Counted from the first letter of the stretch, positions 43,619 to 55,635 are shown. The stretch: DNA of 64,000 bases from Phytophthora hibernalis (GCA_012656075.1 JAAKBF010000151.1:124001-188000); one strand, 5' to 3'. Made by a program: numbers and translations. Notes: generated by a model not told the origin, from the sequence alone.

Positions 43619-45460
43619 ATGAGGGCCAAGTATGCGTGGAATTTCTTGCTCGCATGTCATACCGCAGAACAGCTCGATGTATTTCTTGATGGACAGAAAT
43701 GTCGGGTGAAGGACAAGAGTCAACTAGAAGTATGTCAAGTTTGCCAAGTCAACTTGGACATTCATCACATGCGCTACATTGTTTTCATGTGCGCCTCATA
43801 GACATGTACGGCGACCTGCAAGGTGGTCCGGCCCGGTTTGAAGTGTTCATGGCGGCTCAAAGTTCTCGCGTGCCAGGTTACAGATGAAAGCAGAATTTAC
43901 CAGAACGATTCCCACGTCTCTGCGGCCCCTCCATCCCCGAGGTCCGGCAAGCTCAACCTGATGATGCAACGATTTGCTATCAAAGGGGCTGAATCTGGAA
44001 CAAATCCTGCTATAGTTATGAATGACTTGGTACTCGCGTTCGGCCTACAAAATGTTGATGGGGAAAAATTACTACGCAGTGTCCGGAGCTGTGTGCGCAC
44101 ATTCCGCCGTACAGCGCAGCATGACAATGACTACATCGACGAAATGGTAAACCTCGCATCGACACATCGATTTCGCGACAGTATGAGCGACACTACCTCG
44201 TTTGCTTTCGGCTTCGACGTTGATGCCAATAACGTTCCTATTCTCGGTCGTGTGAAGGAGACGATCCTCTCGTCATTGGAGTTGCTACCAAGTCTACCCT
44301 TCAGCGTCTGGGCGATGCCAGCAATTTTGTGTTGCATGTCGATGCAACTTTCAAACTAAACAGTCGAGGATACCCGGTTATAGTGTTTGTGTTGTCGGAC
44401 ATGTGGAGGCAATTTCACGTTATTTGCTTTTTCTTAGTGTCGGATTTACTGTAGCGACAATGGGAGACCGCATATCGCGCCATGTTACATATGTATCGTC
44501 GGCTGGCGGGGTCTCCACCGAAGATTGGCTTTGTTATGATGGACGCTGATAACGCACAGAGGAGCGCTTTTGAGGTTGTGGCGCTAGAGCTCTTGGACCA
44601 TCAACCAACCTTTCTCATGTGCTTTTTCACGTCATGACTAATGTTCGGAAACACACCATCAAATTTGCTTCTGAAAACAAGCAGCTTGTGTACCGACACA
44701 TTTACAGGATTCATTACGCGCGAACCGAATCTGACAAGCTGTCCCGGATTGCCCACGCGAAGGAATCGTGGAAGTGCAATAGCGAATGCAAAGCTTTCAG
44801 TAAATACTTTGTGAAGCAGTGGTTGACAGGAAGATACAGCAGGTGGCAGTGTATTGAAACGAGCACGGGTGTGGTGAAAACGAATAATCCTGTTGAAAAT
44901 TTCAACCATCAGCTCAAAAACCAGCACACTATGCGCCGGTTGTTGCGCTTAAATCCCTGTTTGTAGAACATTTGAATGTCTGCACCATTCGCGCGGCTTT
45001 GACGAAGCCATATGCAACAAGAGCTGCGCCACACATCATTCGTGAGTATAGGAAACTGGCTTCACAAAATCTTCTTAGCATAGTGGCCGTTGACCGCAGT
45101 TCGTTCTCTACAAACTCTGGTCCGTCCTCCCGAAATTCGATTTCCTTCTTTGCCGCGGCTTCGTCCGATCTTCACGAACAAAGTGAGTCTTCGGTGGCAA
45201 CTTCAAAAACTGATGTACTTTGTGTGTTTCAGCGATTTCCAACTCACGTTACGCAAACAGTTAAAGCACCCAATGATGAAGAGATCGAAGCCCTTGCTGA
45301 TGTGGAATTTGCGCTTGAGGAGCAGCCGGGGATCGGGTGGAATGTTACTTTAGAGGGGGACAGTTGCAAGTGCAGGATATGGTTCAAATTGGGCTGCTGT
45401 GCTCATGTTTTGGCTACTATAGCTGAACTGGGTTTGCCGTTTGATGGATCGCCTCCATAA
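43619..45460 (+). pseudogene. MULE (Mutator-like) transposase with SWIM zinc finger
   Basis: The N-terminal piece (43619-43800, CQVNLDIHHMRYIVFMC) looks like the Cys/His finger of MULE proteins. The catalytic domain has LHVDATFKLNSRGYPVIVF (first Asp 44341-44343), FVMMDADNAQRSAFEVVALELL (second Asp 44542-44544), FLMCFFHVMTNVRKH, and NNPVENFNHQLK (Glu 44895-44897). The C-terminal SWIM finger CKCRIWFKLGCCAHVLA (45365-45414, CxC..CxH) is complete and the product ends at 45460. The triad is intact. Breaks: frameshifts near 43800, 44330 and 44950, and an in-frame TAG in the segment before GRAY-type WETAYRAM at about 44453. Terminal inverted repeats of the element were not found. Confidence 0.88.
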
Positions 45461-45637
45461 CGCGCAATATTTCCTGATAAACGACCAAAGAAAAACGAGG
45501 TCGCCCCACGCAAATGGGTCATGCGCTCAGTCTAGAATAGTCAGTACCGTATAGGACAGATAATCCCTTAGCCCAAGAGATAATGAAACCTATTTTATAT
45601 TGCCCACACATTTGCTTAGTGAATGCAACCTTCTTAG

Positions 45638-46041
45638 TTGTTGTTTCCTATGCAAGACCAGGGTCGAGGTTGGCAGCCAATTGCTTTCGCGAGTAAGGTG
45701 AACAGCCGTGAAGAAGGCAACTACTCGATCACCGAGCTGGAGTGTCTGGCAGTGGTCTGGGCAGTCAAATTATTCCGGCCTTATTTATATGGACGTTTAC
45801 TATCATCACCGATCACTCAGCACTGCGGTGGCTGATGACGCGCCCGAATTTAGCGGGACGCCTCCATAGGTGGTCTCTGACATTGCAAGAATACGAGGTT
45901 GAAATTCAGTATCGGCCAGACACGACGAATGTCGTGGCTGACGCGCTCTCTCGCGCTCCAGCAGCAGTATTGGCGGCAACCGGCAGGAAGCGAGGGAGAC
46001 GACGACCAGAACGCACAGCACGCGCGGTGGAAAGGTTGTAA
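45638..46041 (+). pseudogene. RNase H domain of Gypsy B
   Basis: WQPIAFASKVNSREEGNYSITELECLAVVWAVKLFRPYLYG (45668-45795), then after a one-base frameshift at about 45797 FTIITDHSALRWLMTRPNLAGRLHRWSLTL, YRPDTTNVVADALSRAP. It retains the SITELECLA and VADALSR signatures with the final Asp. No in-frame stop at the site that is TGA in element A. Confidence 0.9.
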
Positions 46042-47265
46042 CGGAGGGCAAGATGAAGGGCGACGACACAGTGCACGCACAGATGGCGTCTGAGGAAGCG
46101 GACTGCACCGCAACGGATGACGCGACAGCGGCAGACGGAGGGGTGGCACGCGGTACGGCCACCACAAACGCGACGGCAATGGGTGAACCGGCGGCACTGA
46201 CAAGTGAGCAACCGACGACTACGGCAGCAACGCTGGAGCAAGTGGCGACGAGCTACGCGGAGACGACGGCACCACCGGCAACGACGGGCGTGGGGTCGGC
46301 GAGCCAGACGGCAGTGGCAGAGGACGGCACCGAGCTGGTGGAGGCACGGATAACGGACGTGAACGGAAGTACGCGTCTGGCAGGTGAGCAGCCAGGAACC
46401 CACCGACCCCTGACACGCGCGGCGAAACGACAGATGGAGTCTGCGGCAGCGGCAACCCCAGCAGACACAGGACGAGCAGCAAGTACAGCAGAACCGGCGG
46501 CGATTCCGGAAGTGACGGCGGGGGCCTCATGGGGACAATCTACGGACGGTATAAACGCAGTAAGCCGTGCAATAGCTCTCTCAGTCACGTCACGACGTCC
46601 CGTAACCCTCGTAGGACTATGGCGCGACCCGGGCGTGGCGAGACAGCAAATGGAGTTGATGGTGACACTGTTTCCGGAAACGCAGCGACGCATGGGACTG
46701 TGGAGACGCAAACGACGGTGGCGGCACCCGGGCGAGAGGAACAACGACTTCGGCAGCGGCGACAGCGAGTCAGCGTGCAGAAGGCGCCGGTGAAGTAGCG
46801 GCAGCAACAACGGACAAGACGAGGACGGGTCTACAAACGGAACCTGCCAGAACCCAGCCGCCGATGTCCAAGACGAAGCAAACAGCAGCTGGACCAACGA
46901 CAATGACGGCAACCGGGCGACGACCAACAGGAACGACGGTGACGGGTGTCAGTAGCGCCACGAGCCGACACGTAACGTGGGCCACGACGGGACCAGAAGT
47001 GCTGGGTCCGAATGCGGCGCTGGAGGTGAGAGGTGGCGAAAAACAAGCGAAGACGACGACGACGACCCCAGCAAACCAAGCACGCGAACGCAGTGGCTAC
47101 ACAACGAACACCATCGACACGACGTACGCTGACAGAGCAATGCACGACGACAGCAAGCAGCACGACGGGAACAGAGATCCCGGCGTCGACGACAGGGACT
47201 CCGGCGACGAGGGTGACGAACACGAGACTAGAGACGGACGATGGGGAGGTGTTGGTGCCCGATAG
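46042..47265 (+). pseudogene. Thr/Ala-rich linker between RNase H and integrase, Gypsy B
   Basis: About 400 codons of low-complexity sequence (AATPADTGRAASTAEPAA, TTTTTPANQARERSG and similar), open in successive frames 46053-46793, 46864-47265 and 47033 onward. It contains RHVTWATTGPEVLG, matching the VTWADTVVSG of element A. Longer than in A by about 170 codons. Expected to be disordered; role unknown. Confidence 0.6.
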
Positions 47266-48888
47266 CACCTTGCAGCTGAGCGACGACGAAGTGGAGGCGG
47301 CGCAGAAGCACAGCCGGCTAGTGCAGAAACTCGTGGCAGCAGGAAGCTACCAAGGCATGAAGGTAGAGCGAGAGTACGGCTTGGTGACGGTGCATACGAA
47401 GCACGGACGACGGGTAGTGCTACCCCCAGCACTTTGGGCCGTAGTGTTTAAAGACATGCATGGATCAGTGTGGGCGGGCCACTTGCGAGGACCACACACG
47501 TATGGGCGTGTGGCCCAGTTGTACTGGTGGCCTGGCCTACAGCGAGAAGTGAACCAGTGGGTTCGCGGTTGCCAGGAGTGTGGCAGTCGTAAGGCGCGAT
47601 CGCGCGAGGTGATCCCTCCGCTGAGGAGCATCCGTGGAGGCGATGTCGGTGACCGATGGGCGCTCGACATCGCAGGACCATTCCCAGTGGCAGACGGGGA
47701 GACAGATACGTAATAGCAGCGCTCGAGTACGTTACCCGATACGCTGTGGCACAGTGCATAACGCAGCACACGGCGAAGAACGTGGCGACGTTCCTGATGC
47801 AGGAATTGGTGCTGAAGTTTGGAGTTTTCAGAGAGATCCCAACAGACGGAGCCCCAGAGTTGACGGGCAAGACTATTGAGCAGCTGGTGCTCATGCTGCA
47901 GGCGAACCAAATCAATCCGGTGCCCTATCGGTCCCAGATGATTGGGTTGGTGGAACGGTTCCACCGTCCCTGGAAGGACTGCGTAGCATTGTACATGGCC
48001 AATGAGCAGCAGAATGACTGGAATTTGAGGGTTAAATTCGCTGTGTACGCCTACAACTCGGCGAACCACTCGACGGTGACGCTCTCACCCAACGAGCTTA
48101 TGATGGGCCGGTGGCTGAGACCTCCGAACGAGTTACTAAAGCGGTTGGAGACCACAGAAGCCGGGGAACTGACAGAGTATCACGAGAAACTGTTAGCTGC
48201 GATGGTAAAAAGCCACGAGTGTGCGGCGCAGGCTTTGGCGAAAGAGCAAAGGCGACAGGCTCGCTACTACAATAGGAGAGTCAGGCAGAATCGCGAGTTC
48301 GCACCCGGTGATCGGGTTTGGGCGTACCATCCTCCAAGGGGCCCCAAGGCAACGAAGTTCGTACACCAGTGGATGGGGCCCATGCGTGTGGTTGAGTCGG
48401 CGGGCTATGAGAATTTTCTGTTGCGGCGAGAGGACCAGAGTGGTGTAACGGAGACGATAATAGCTCACGTCTCCTTCTTAGTGAGTTATCACTCCCCGAC
48501 ACAGTTGTTGCAGCAGACGGCAGCAGACATCGAAGCTCAGCTGGACTATGAAGATCAGAGCGACGAACGGCAAGATGAACAGACGCATCGAGCGCCTGTA
48601 TGAGCAGCGGCGGCGGTCAGTAGTGCAGCAGCGGCTAGTCGACGAAAAAACGACGCAGAGACTCGGCAGCAGCTACAGATGCGGGACGCTCGATTGATGG
48701 AAGGACGACGACGCAAACGACGAAACTCTGCAGGGCAGTACGTACTCGAGTACGAACTGCTACCTGTCGATGACGAACGAGACTATGGTGTCCGCAGTGA
48801 ACGACGGTGGGTGTCAGTGGACGACTACGAGCGGTTGTTCCAGAGTGGTAGAGTCGTGGAAGCCTCTGCGGTTGGGGAAGCCGTGTAA
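47266..48888 (+). pseudogene. Integrase with chromodomain-like tail, Gypsy B
   Basis: Leader SRLVQKLVAAGSYQGMKVE, then the HHCC finger (GHLRGPHTYGRVAQLYWWPG, CQECGSRK) and the catalytic core DRWALDIAGPF (Asp), PTDGAPELTG (Asp), LVERFHRPWKD (Glu), all present. One frameshift near 47700 (end of the 47033 frame, entry to the 47656 frame) interrupts it. The C-terminal domain reads GDRVWAYHPPRGPKATKFVHQW and ENFLLRRED. An in-frame TGA at 48601-48603 is followed in the same frame by a charged stretch and YVLEYELLPVDDERDYG, WVSVDDYERLFQSG (48739-48852), which looks like a chromodomain that targets integration to chromatin; it ends at 48886-48888. Confidence 0.9.
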
Positions 48889-49439
48889 GAGGTTGGTTGC
48901 GAGCGGTGACGCGCGACGGCCGGCTGGGTACGAACGGCGCAGTCAGAGCACGGAGAGTGATAGTCAGCTGCAGTTGGCGCTGGCGACGATGGATGTCGTT
49001 CAGATTGACGGACGATTGAAGAACGACCGTGGGACGTATGAGATCTCAGGGGCCAGAGTATTGGAAGATCGGCGGCACCGGGAAGTGAATTCAGGTGGAC
49101 GGTCGGTCGAGTGGGTTGAGCGCCCGCGCGAGCAGTGCGGAGTCGCTCACTCGGAGATTTGATGTGAAGAGCACAAGTCTCATCAAACGTCGACGCTGGA
49201 GAGCGTTGAAAACGAACGAACGGACCGACGAGAGCACGGAGACCTGCCCGAGTGGGATAGCGACGAGGTGTTGGTGTAGGGCGGCGCAGAGTCACCCAAG
49301 TTTGCTGCAAGCCGCACGTGAGGACAGGCGCCCGAGACGTAAGTCCACGTGGCCAAGTGAGCGAAGCTAACAACTTGTAGAATTCGACAGGACGGTAGTG
49401 AGTGCAGGAGTCGACACAGAATTGAACGGACGAACGAAC

Positions 49440-49570
49440 GAAACTTAAATAAAATAGGTTGTGACGCCAGTCGGGCGCACACCGGCGCGGAAGACACAGT
49501 TGTCGACCGACGGCCAACGGGACTTTGGCACCATTAGCACTGGACGACCAACTCCCGGCGTGCAGGGATT
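49440..49570 (+). repeat. LTR-like end of Gypsy B
   Basis: GACGCCAGTCGGGCGCACACC followed by GGCGCGGAAGACACAG, CGACGGCCAACGGGACTTTGG and AGCACTGGACGACC corresponds, block for block, to the inner ends of the inverted repeat at 5238-5354 and 5796-5912. It lies downstream of the integrase in the place of a 3' LTR. Exact limits not defined. Confidence 0.45.
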
Positions 49571-49763
49571 AAACAAGACACATTACAACATCAACCGCTT
49601 TCACTCCCAGAAAGTATAAGTGACTCGTAAAAAATACCCACACAATTCTAAAGCTTATGCACCAGCTCATTGTAGACAGCAGCTAAGCGTAATATTATTT
49701 GTATTATCTTCCTGTCGTTTAAGCTAATACCCATTACGATTTTATCATAGTTTCCCACACAGC

Positions 49764-50046
49764 TTAACCCTATTGCGGTTGGGACCCCTAAAACCCTGCA
49801 ATATGCTTGGTTTTACAAATATAAACGAATCATAATGACAGAATTTTAGTTTTGACCAATCATATCATTAGCGGTAAACCAAGCAATATGCTTGGTTTAA
49901 CTACAATAATTGCAATAAGTATTGTAAAACCACGCAAAATGATAATAGTATGATGCGGGGTGCGGGGCATTTATGCATGTTTAACATTTTACTATAGAAA
50001 TTAGGTATACAAATTTTAAGTATAATGTTAGCGGCAATAGGGTTAA
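49764..50046. mobile_element. piggyBac-like MITE with TTAA duplication
   Basis: The left end TTAA-CCCTATTGC (49764-49776) and the right end GCAATAGGG-TTAA (50034-50046) are perfect inverted repeats flanked by TTAA, the target site and CCC start typical of piggyBac elements. 275 bp between the TTAAs, AT-rich, non-coding. Inside, AAACCAAGCA-ATA-TGCTTGGTTT (about 49877-49899) is a perfect hairpin. Lies just beyond the 3' end of the Helitron gene. Confidence 0.72.
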
Positions 50047-50188
50047 GCCGAAGAACTAGTTGGACGTTAAAGAATTGGTGATTCCACTATATCATTGTAC
50101 TGTTCTACTTAATGACGCACTTTTAAGAATATGAATGGTTATCATATACGACTTTGGAACTGTATTTTGTTTAGAACGAACACTTTTT

Positions 50189-53120
50189 CTACCTCAGCAG
50201 TCGCAGTGTCAACTCGCTCAGACGTTCAAGTCGACTATCTGCAGCGAGCGCTTCGGTAGCCGGCCGTGCCCATCGAATAATATCGTCCGACAGGGGGCAG
50301 AGGGTTCTAAAAGCCTTTCTAGAAGTGACTCGCGATACTAGTAGGTACGGCTGCTCCCGTTTATTTGCGATTCGATTTTCTGATCGCCACTCGGTGACTA
50401 CCATGTCACTAAGAGTATCTCCTTGTACTTTGTATACGGTCGAGGACACTGCACATACCATTGGAAACTGTTCTATACGCACAGTCAGTGACCGCTGCAT
50501 TCCAGATCCACTTGGAGCTAGCCTAATTTCACTTTGGCTGTATGAACGAGCGTCCGAGAAAAGCGGGAAAAGTTCAGAATCGTTGCAGCCTCGCATTGTC
50601 GATGCTGCGGGGCCTCGTTTGATATGCACAATCAGCGCAGGAGGAGGGATAGTAGGAATTTTCACTGACACACCAGCTACACTATCATACACAATGCGAA
50701 ATGTTGTATCAGGATGATAAATAATTGTTTCCAGAGTTCCGATCGTTCCATTTGCAGCTGATTTTTGCGCCCGAACATTTTGTGTAATTTGTATAGGCAT
50801 ACCAATAATGAGATCAAGATAAGGCGCCATTCGACCGAATTTTGTATCCGGAAGCGCCATGATCATCTTTATCTCTGTCGAGCCCAGCTTTCTTAATGTT
50901 CCTTTAAAATCCGCTACAACACGGACTGGATAATCTCCTTTTGGCATCAACTTAGCCGCAGTCGCAATAAACAAATTGTTTATCGCAAGTCGAGTAGAAT
51001 TGTCAGGGGTAAAGAATGAGGGAACCGCTTCACCCGAACATAATTTTTCAAGTGATGTTGACGGTGAGATAACTCGTGAGTTGATTAGAGTAACAAATTC
51101 CGGCAGCCAAATGCCCTGCCGAGCAAAACAGCATCCACGACCCCATTCTGGATCGGCGCGGAAGCGCACTGATTCCTTCAAAATTACAACCTTATGAAAG
51201 CCGCGCCACAACTCGAAACCAGCGTGCTCGTGCGCTACTTGCCGACGACTAAATGAGGGATCCTTGTAGAGCGGCTCTCCTCCGACAGGAGGCAACTGAA
51301 GAAAATCACCAGATAGAATAATACGCACTCCACCAAAAGGAACGTTAGGCACACGTTTAGCGTTTCGTAGCAATTTATCCAACTGTGCAAGCTGAGTTTT
51401 ACGCATCATTGATATTTCGTCAATCACCAAGACGTCGAGATAGATAGCTGAAGACAGTTTACGCTTATTTTGCAGCTGTAGTAGAAAACTTGCTAAAGTC
51501 CTGCCACTAATCAATGTGGCTGCCTTCCCTGTTAGCACCGTTTTAACAAGACACTCGGAGCGGTTCCAGCTCTCACATAGTGTTTGTACAGCATCAAGTA
51601 CACGACTTTTCCTGTGCCTCCTTCACCACCTACAAACAATTTGAGTTGATCCTGACAGAGAGACTCATCGTCATCGTACGCCATTACCTCGACGGCTCAC
51701 CATCTTGTCGATAAGCTCGTCCGATTAGCTTAAACGCACAGTGTTGTCGCTCATTGAGAGTGTACGTCTGGGAAATCGCCGAAATCGAAGCAAACTCTGT
51801 TTGACAGCTGACTGCTGAAGCTAATGAATACGAGGTTGGATTCCATGACGCCATGTTATCTAATAACGCCTCATTTAAGAGTTCGATGACCTGCGTTTCT
51901 TTCGCGACACCAGTAGAGATAGAGGCCTCTAGCAACGCTATATCTGTGGCATTGTCTTGTACCCATTTGCGCATCTCTAGAACGGACGGAAAGCATTCTT
52001 GCCGTAGCGGTGTCTGCTGGTTGGTCAACGTAATAGCCGAGTTCATATCTAATAATCGGTTTGACTTAAACACTTCAAGAATTCGTGCGACACGAGTGTC
52101 TGGTGCGGCCGCAGTAGGATATTGAATAAGATTAAGCATGTTCGTGTCTGGGATTATATCGTCTTCCGGGTTCTGATCTAGCCACGGATTGAGAAAATAA
52201 TCGCCATCCTGAGCACCAACGTCTTCTTCATCCGCATCAAAGTCTTCAGCACCAAACAGGGAGTCGCCATCGTCACTAATTTGGCCGTCGTCGCTGTGTA
52301 TATCTCCACTTAATTCGTGAGAACCATCTAACCCAGATTCACCGCTGGCCATCCGATCTGACTGCATTTTAGCAAGTTCTGCTCCACTATAATAATCATC
52401 AATATGGTTCATCATTTTCGTCACAAAATCACTGCGTGTGGCTTGCCATATTTCAAAAGAATTTAGCCATTGCTCATTTGATGCTGTAGTATACCCAACG
52501 AGATCTACAAGCCAACGAAAAGGCTTAAACAACACAAGCGACAAAATGGCCCGCTTGTATCGTGTTTCTTCTGATGAATTTTCCGAAACATAAGGCACTC
52601 GAAATCCTTGAATTTCAGGGACCATATTTTCATATCGTTTACCAAGGCTATGCGTTCGGTACAATGGATGCGGTGTCTTGAAGGAAAGTGCCGCAGTGAG
52701 CGAGCGCTCATTCCGAAAGAAGCGCATTGCAAATTCGTATATGTTCAGCCGAGAAAGCTCGTCCGGTCGATAAATGTAGTCATCCATGAAGGATACGGCG
52801 TGATATTTTGGCGAGCCAGCGTTATCTCGGTCACACACAAGGCCACATGAATACTCTTCTGTTGAACACAATTGTCGTATAATATCGCCAAGTGGCACAT
52901 ATGTAAAACCAGAGCTTTCATAGCAGCATGAACCACGGTATAGATATAGAGCCGCTAGTGGTCCAGCAACCTCTTGTCGGTTGGTCATTGTGTACACCAT
53001 TGATGCCACTCGTTTTCGTGCTGTAGCGACAGAATCAGAACTATCACGTACATTCAAAGCTACGGACACCTGCTCCCGTTCTTGACGCCTCCGGAATGCT
53101 ACTAAGGTCATGACAACCAC
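50189..53120 (-). pseudogene. Helitron Pif1-like helicase domain
   Basis: From 53120 down: a region with LNERQHCAFKLIGRAY, then the Walker A motif GGEGGTGK (about 51625-51605), where a T-run on the plus strand (51607-51610) is one base short and shifts the frame. After the shift: VLTGKAATLISGRTLASFL, the Walker B-like LVIDEISMM (51430-51404), LSGDFLQLPPV, ESVRFR, and near the end YKVQGDTLSDMVV (motif V/VI region) with LLVSRVTSRKAF. These are the ordered motifs of superfamily 1B Pif1 helicases. A 478-codon first part (51684-53120) is less conserved and acidic in the middle. Unwinds DNA behind the Rep nick. Confidence 0.93.
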
Positions 53121-53135
53121 GGAGTCAAGCCGCTT

Positions 53136-55235
53136 CTACTGCTTGGTTACATATTTTGTGCAGTAATGGATGCGATCAGCAACATCTTTCCCTCCCATCA
53201 AAACTTGAATATCGTGATTGCACTTGAAGGCCGCCATAATCTCATAGTTAAACCCATTAATAAATTCATGTGCTAGCTTCCGTTCAAGTTGCACACCGTT
53301 CAACGCAAACTTTGTTTGCTGGTGACGATCGCGCGGAAATAAGTACCGGCAAAAAGAGTCGATAACAGTTGCCTTGGACGTCTTGAAACAGGAGCTAGTG
53401 TGGCACCACCAGTGCTGATTTAGCAAGGCCACCAAAACAGATACCATATAATCCATACCTTTACGCGTTAAGCGACTATCTGATGGCATTGGTGGCAGTA
53501 TCTCAATCAGACGTGTTAGGTCATCATTCAAAAATGGGTCGTCATCACGCTTGCACATATTCATCCTAGGAACGTTGGTTTGTTGCAATAGATCCGCATC
53601 AGGCATTCGGCTTAGCCCACATTCATCTGTAAGAATTCTACATTCGCTCCTTAACTGCATTTGAGTTTTTCTCTCTCTTCCACTATGTCAGCGGCACGTC
53701 GAATAGTATCACGGCAAATAGACTCTTGGCTCGTCACAATATCCAGCTCAGCTCTCATAAGCTCTTGTTTCCATGGTGGCCAATGCAGTGGCCTGTTTTG
53801 TAATAGTACCTGCCGCAATATATGCTGCGAACTCGTCAAGCAAAAACTACATTGTGCCAGTGCGGGTTCTGCAAGTGCATTATGGGCACGAACACTGTAT
53901 AAACCACGACGTGGGTTTTGGCGAGCATGCCGGGGAATGCTCAGCCCAACAAGGCTTGAAAATGATGATCCACATGTCGTGCATGAATATTCGCTAACCG
54001 GGAGAGGGAGCTCATTGCTCACTATACGACCCCATTGACGCCTGGAATGCGCTGCCACGAGGGCCCTCGAGCATGCTCTCTAGTTCAACTGTACTCGATG
54101 GAGCGTGTTTTAACCAGACTAAAAAATGAATATATAAGGTTCCTCTTCCTTGAGTCTCCACCATTCCAAAGTAAGCCTCTACTTCACCGATTAACCCTTT
54201 GAATGGCATTTGTTTCTTACTCACCGGATCAATGCCTAGAACGTGCGTTATAAATGCATCCACATTTTTCATAAACAAGCGCGCAGATGCGCAGTCATTA
54301 CATAAAATTGCTTCACGCAACTCAGTCTTACTTGGTAGTTTAGCCTCAAGTATGTCAAAAGATGTAATTCCCGCGTGGTGTGCCATCACCAGTGAATTGT
54401 CTGTATTTGGTGTTAACGTAATGAACAGTGATGGCTGGCCGAAACGCGTTTGATACGCGAAAGCTTTTTGTCTGCATTTTGAACGCTCTGCATTACTGGC
54501 CCACACAGACCGTGACGCAATCTCCACAGTTTTCAAAAATTTGGTAGCATCTGATACAGGAGTAGATCGATGCGAGCGGCGCCCTTGGCGGCGCTGTTCA
54601 TTTTCCAATAAAGCATTCCCTAGCTCCTCGGCGCCAATTGCTTCATAGCCTTGATACACATGAGGAAAACGCTGGCATCTAAAAGCGTTTTGAATATACA
54701 TGTTTTGCATTGAAATTCGGTCAAAAGCAACAAGAGTGAACAGCTCATCTTCTGCAAACTGACGCCCAGAAAGTAAAGTGTAGTGCTTTACGCATTCTTT
54801 TAAGGATACAGGAACTCGTCTGGCCTCTCCAGGGTGACCACGCCCATAGGGGAAAAGGTGAGGAAACATTTTGGCAAAGATATCACCTGAAGCATCTGTT
54901 GATACTTGATTCGAGCGCTTGACCAAAAATGTGCTTTCATTCGCGAGGGGTTTGCCCATCGGACTTTGCATCGCTAGAAAGTAAAAATCGGAGAGCCCAA
55001 TTCTACGTTCGACAACACTTAACTCGTCATGTGCATTATCGACACTCCATACATCTGTGTGACCACGGATATTTTCAAGCTCAGCCCTCAATTCCTGTTC
55101 GACTTCCCCGCCCGAATCATCGATGTGGTCCATGATAATTTTCTCAACAAGCTCTGTGTCGATAATACTACTCAGGACTCCGTTGTTTTGTGTTACAGCA
55201 GCATAGAGGCAGTTGTACGTCTTATAAAAAATCAA
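53136..55235 (-). pseudogene. Helitron Rep (HUH nuclease) domain
   Basis: Helitron_like_N region with FAKMFPHLFPYGRGHPGEARR, SKCRQKAFAYQTRFGQPSLFITLTPN, and the HUH box GRGTLYIHFLVWL. The first His of the HUH pair is a Tyr codon (54132-54134, plus-strand ATA) while the second His (54126-54128) stays; one transition would change it. The catalytic two-tyrosine motif HYCTKYVTKQ (Tyr at 53163-53165 and 53151-53153, spacing Y-x3-Y) is intact, then an in-frame TAG at 53136-53138 separates it from KRLDSVVVMTLVAF. Frameshifts near 54040 and 53668. Rep cuts and re-joins DNA through phosphotyrosine links. Confidence 0.9.
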
Positions 55236-55635
55236 AGATCTGTTGGATCCTTTGACGGCGAATTCGGTGCATTCCCTTCACCTTTTCAACTTGTGCATCT
55301 GTGAAATTTCCTGCCATTGCCACCCGAAAGGAATCCACCTCAGAGATAGAACGGGGTAGTAGCGACAATGGAGGTGCGGGGGTACAATCAAAAGCTATGC
55401 AATGAGAGCGGATGCAACGGTGCCGACTTCCGCGCATCACACATGTCATGGCTGATATGTTAACAAACTGAGTCATAAATCGTTCAGGAAGCGTCAGTTC
55501 TTTGAGTTCATCAGGCAGCTGGCCAATAAAAAACCATTTGAAATTGCAAACTTTGGTAAGCTTCCACGCTCTATGGGTCCATTGCATCGTGCGATCGTTT
55601 GGTTTTTCGTTCTGAAGCAATTCGAAAGGAATCAT
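55222..55635 (-). pseudogene. Helitron DUF6570-like region
   Basis: Contains KVCNFKWFFIGQLPDELKELTLPERFMTQFVNISAMTCVM and RHRCIRSHCIAFDCTPAPPLSLLPRS, the pattern of the DUF6570 region found before Rep in Helitron proteins (family name from memory). The last residues run into the Rep frame after a one-base change in an A-run on the plus strand (55226-55231). Confidence 0.65.

Larger units (their letters stand above)
45638..49570 (+). mobile_element. Ty3/Gypsy retrotransposon B, 3' half
   Basis: Begins abruptly inside RNase H (MLFPMQDQGRGWQPIAFASKV) and continues through a long linker, integrase, chromodomain-like tail and an LTR-like end. Gag, protease and RT are missing, so it is a truncated copy. 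It is the same family as element A at 1-4825 (same protein order, shared linker motif VTWA, near-identical integrase blocks) but better preserved. The region 48890-49460 has no coding motif; it probably holds the 3' untranslated region and part of the LTR, but I could not define LTR termini. Confidence 0.88.

Noticed and set aside
48825..49517. A 230-codon minus-strand open frame
   Set aside because: Lies antisense in the 3' untranslated/LTR part of Gypsy B; no domain, shadow-like composition.
50040..50190. A defined Helitron 3' terminus
   Set aside because: CTAG at 50056-50059 is present but has no convincing hairpin just upstream of it on the minus strand.
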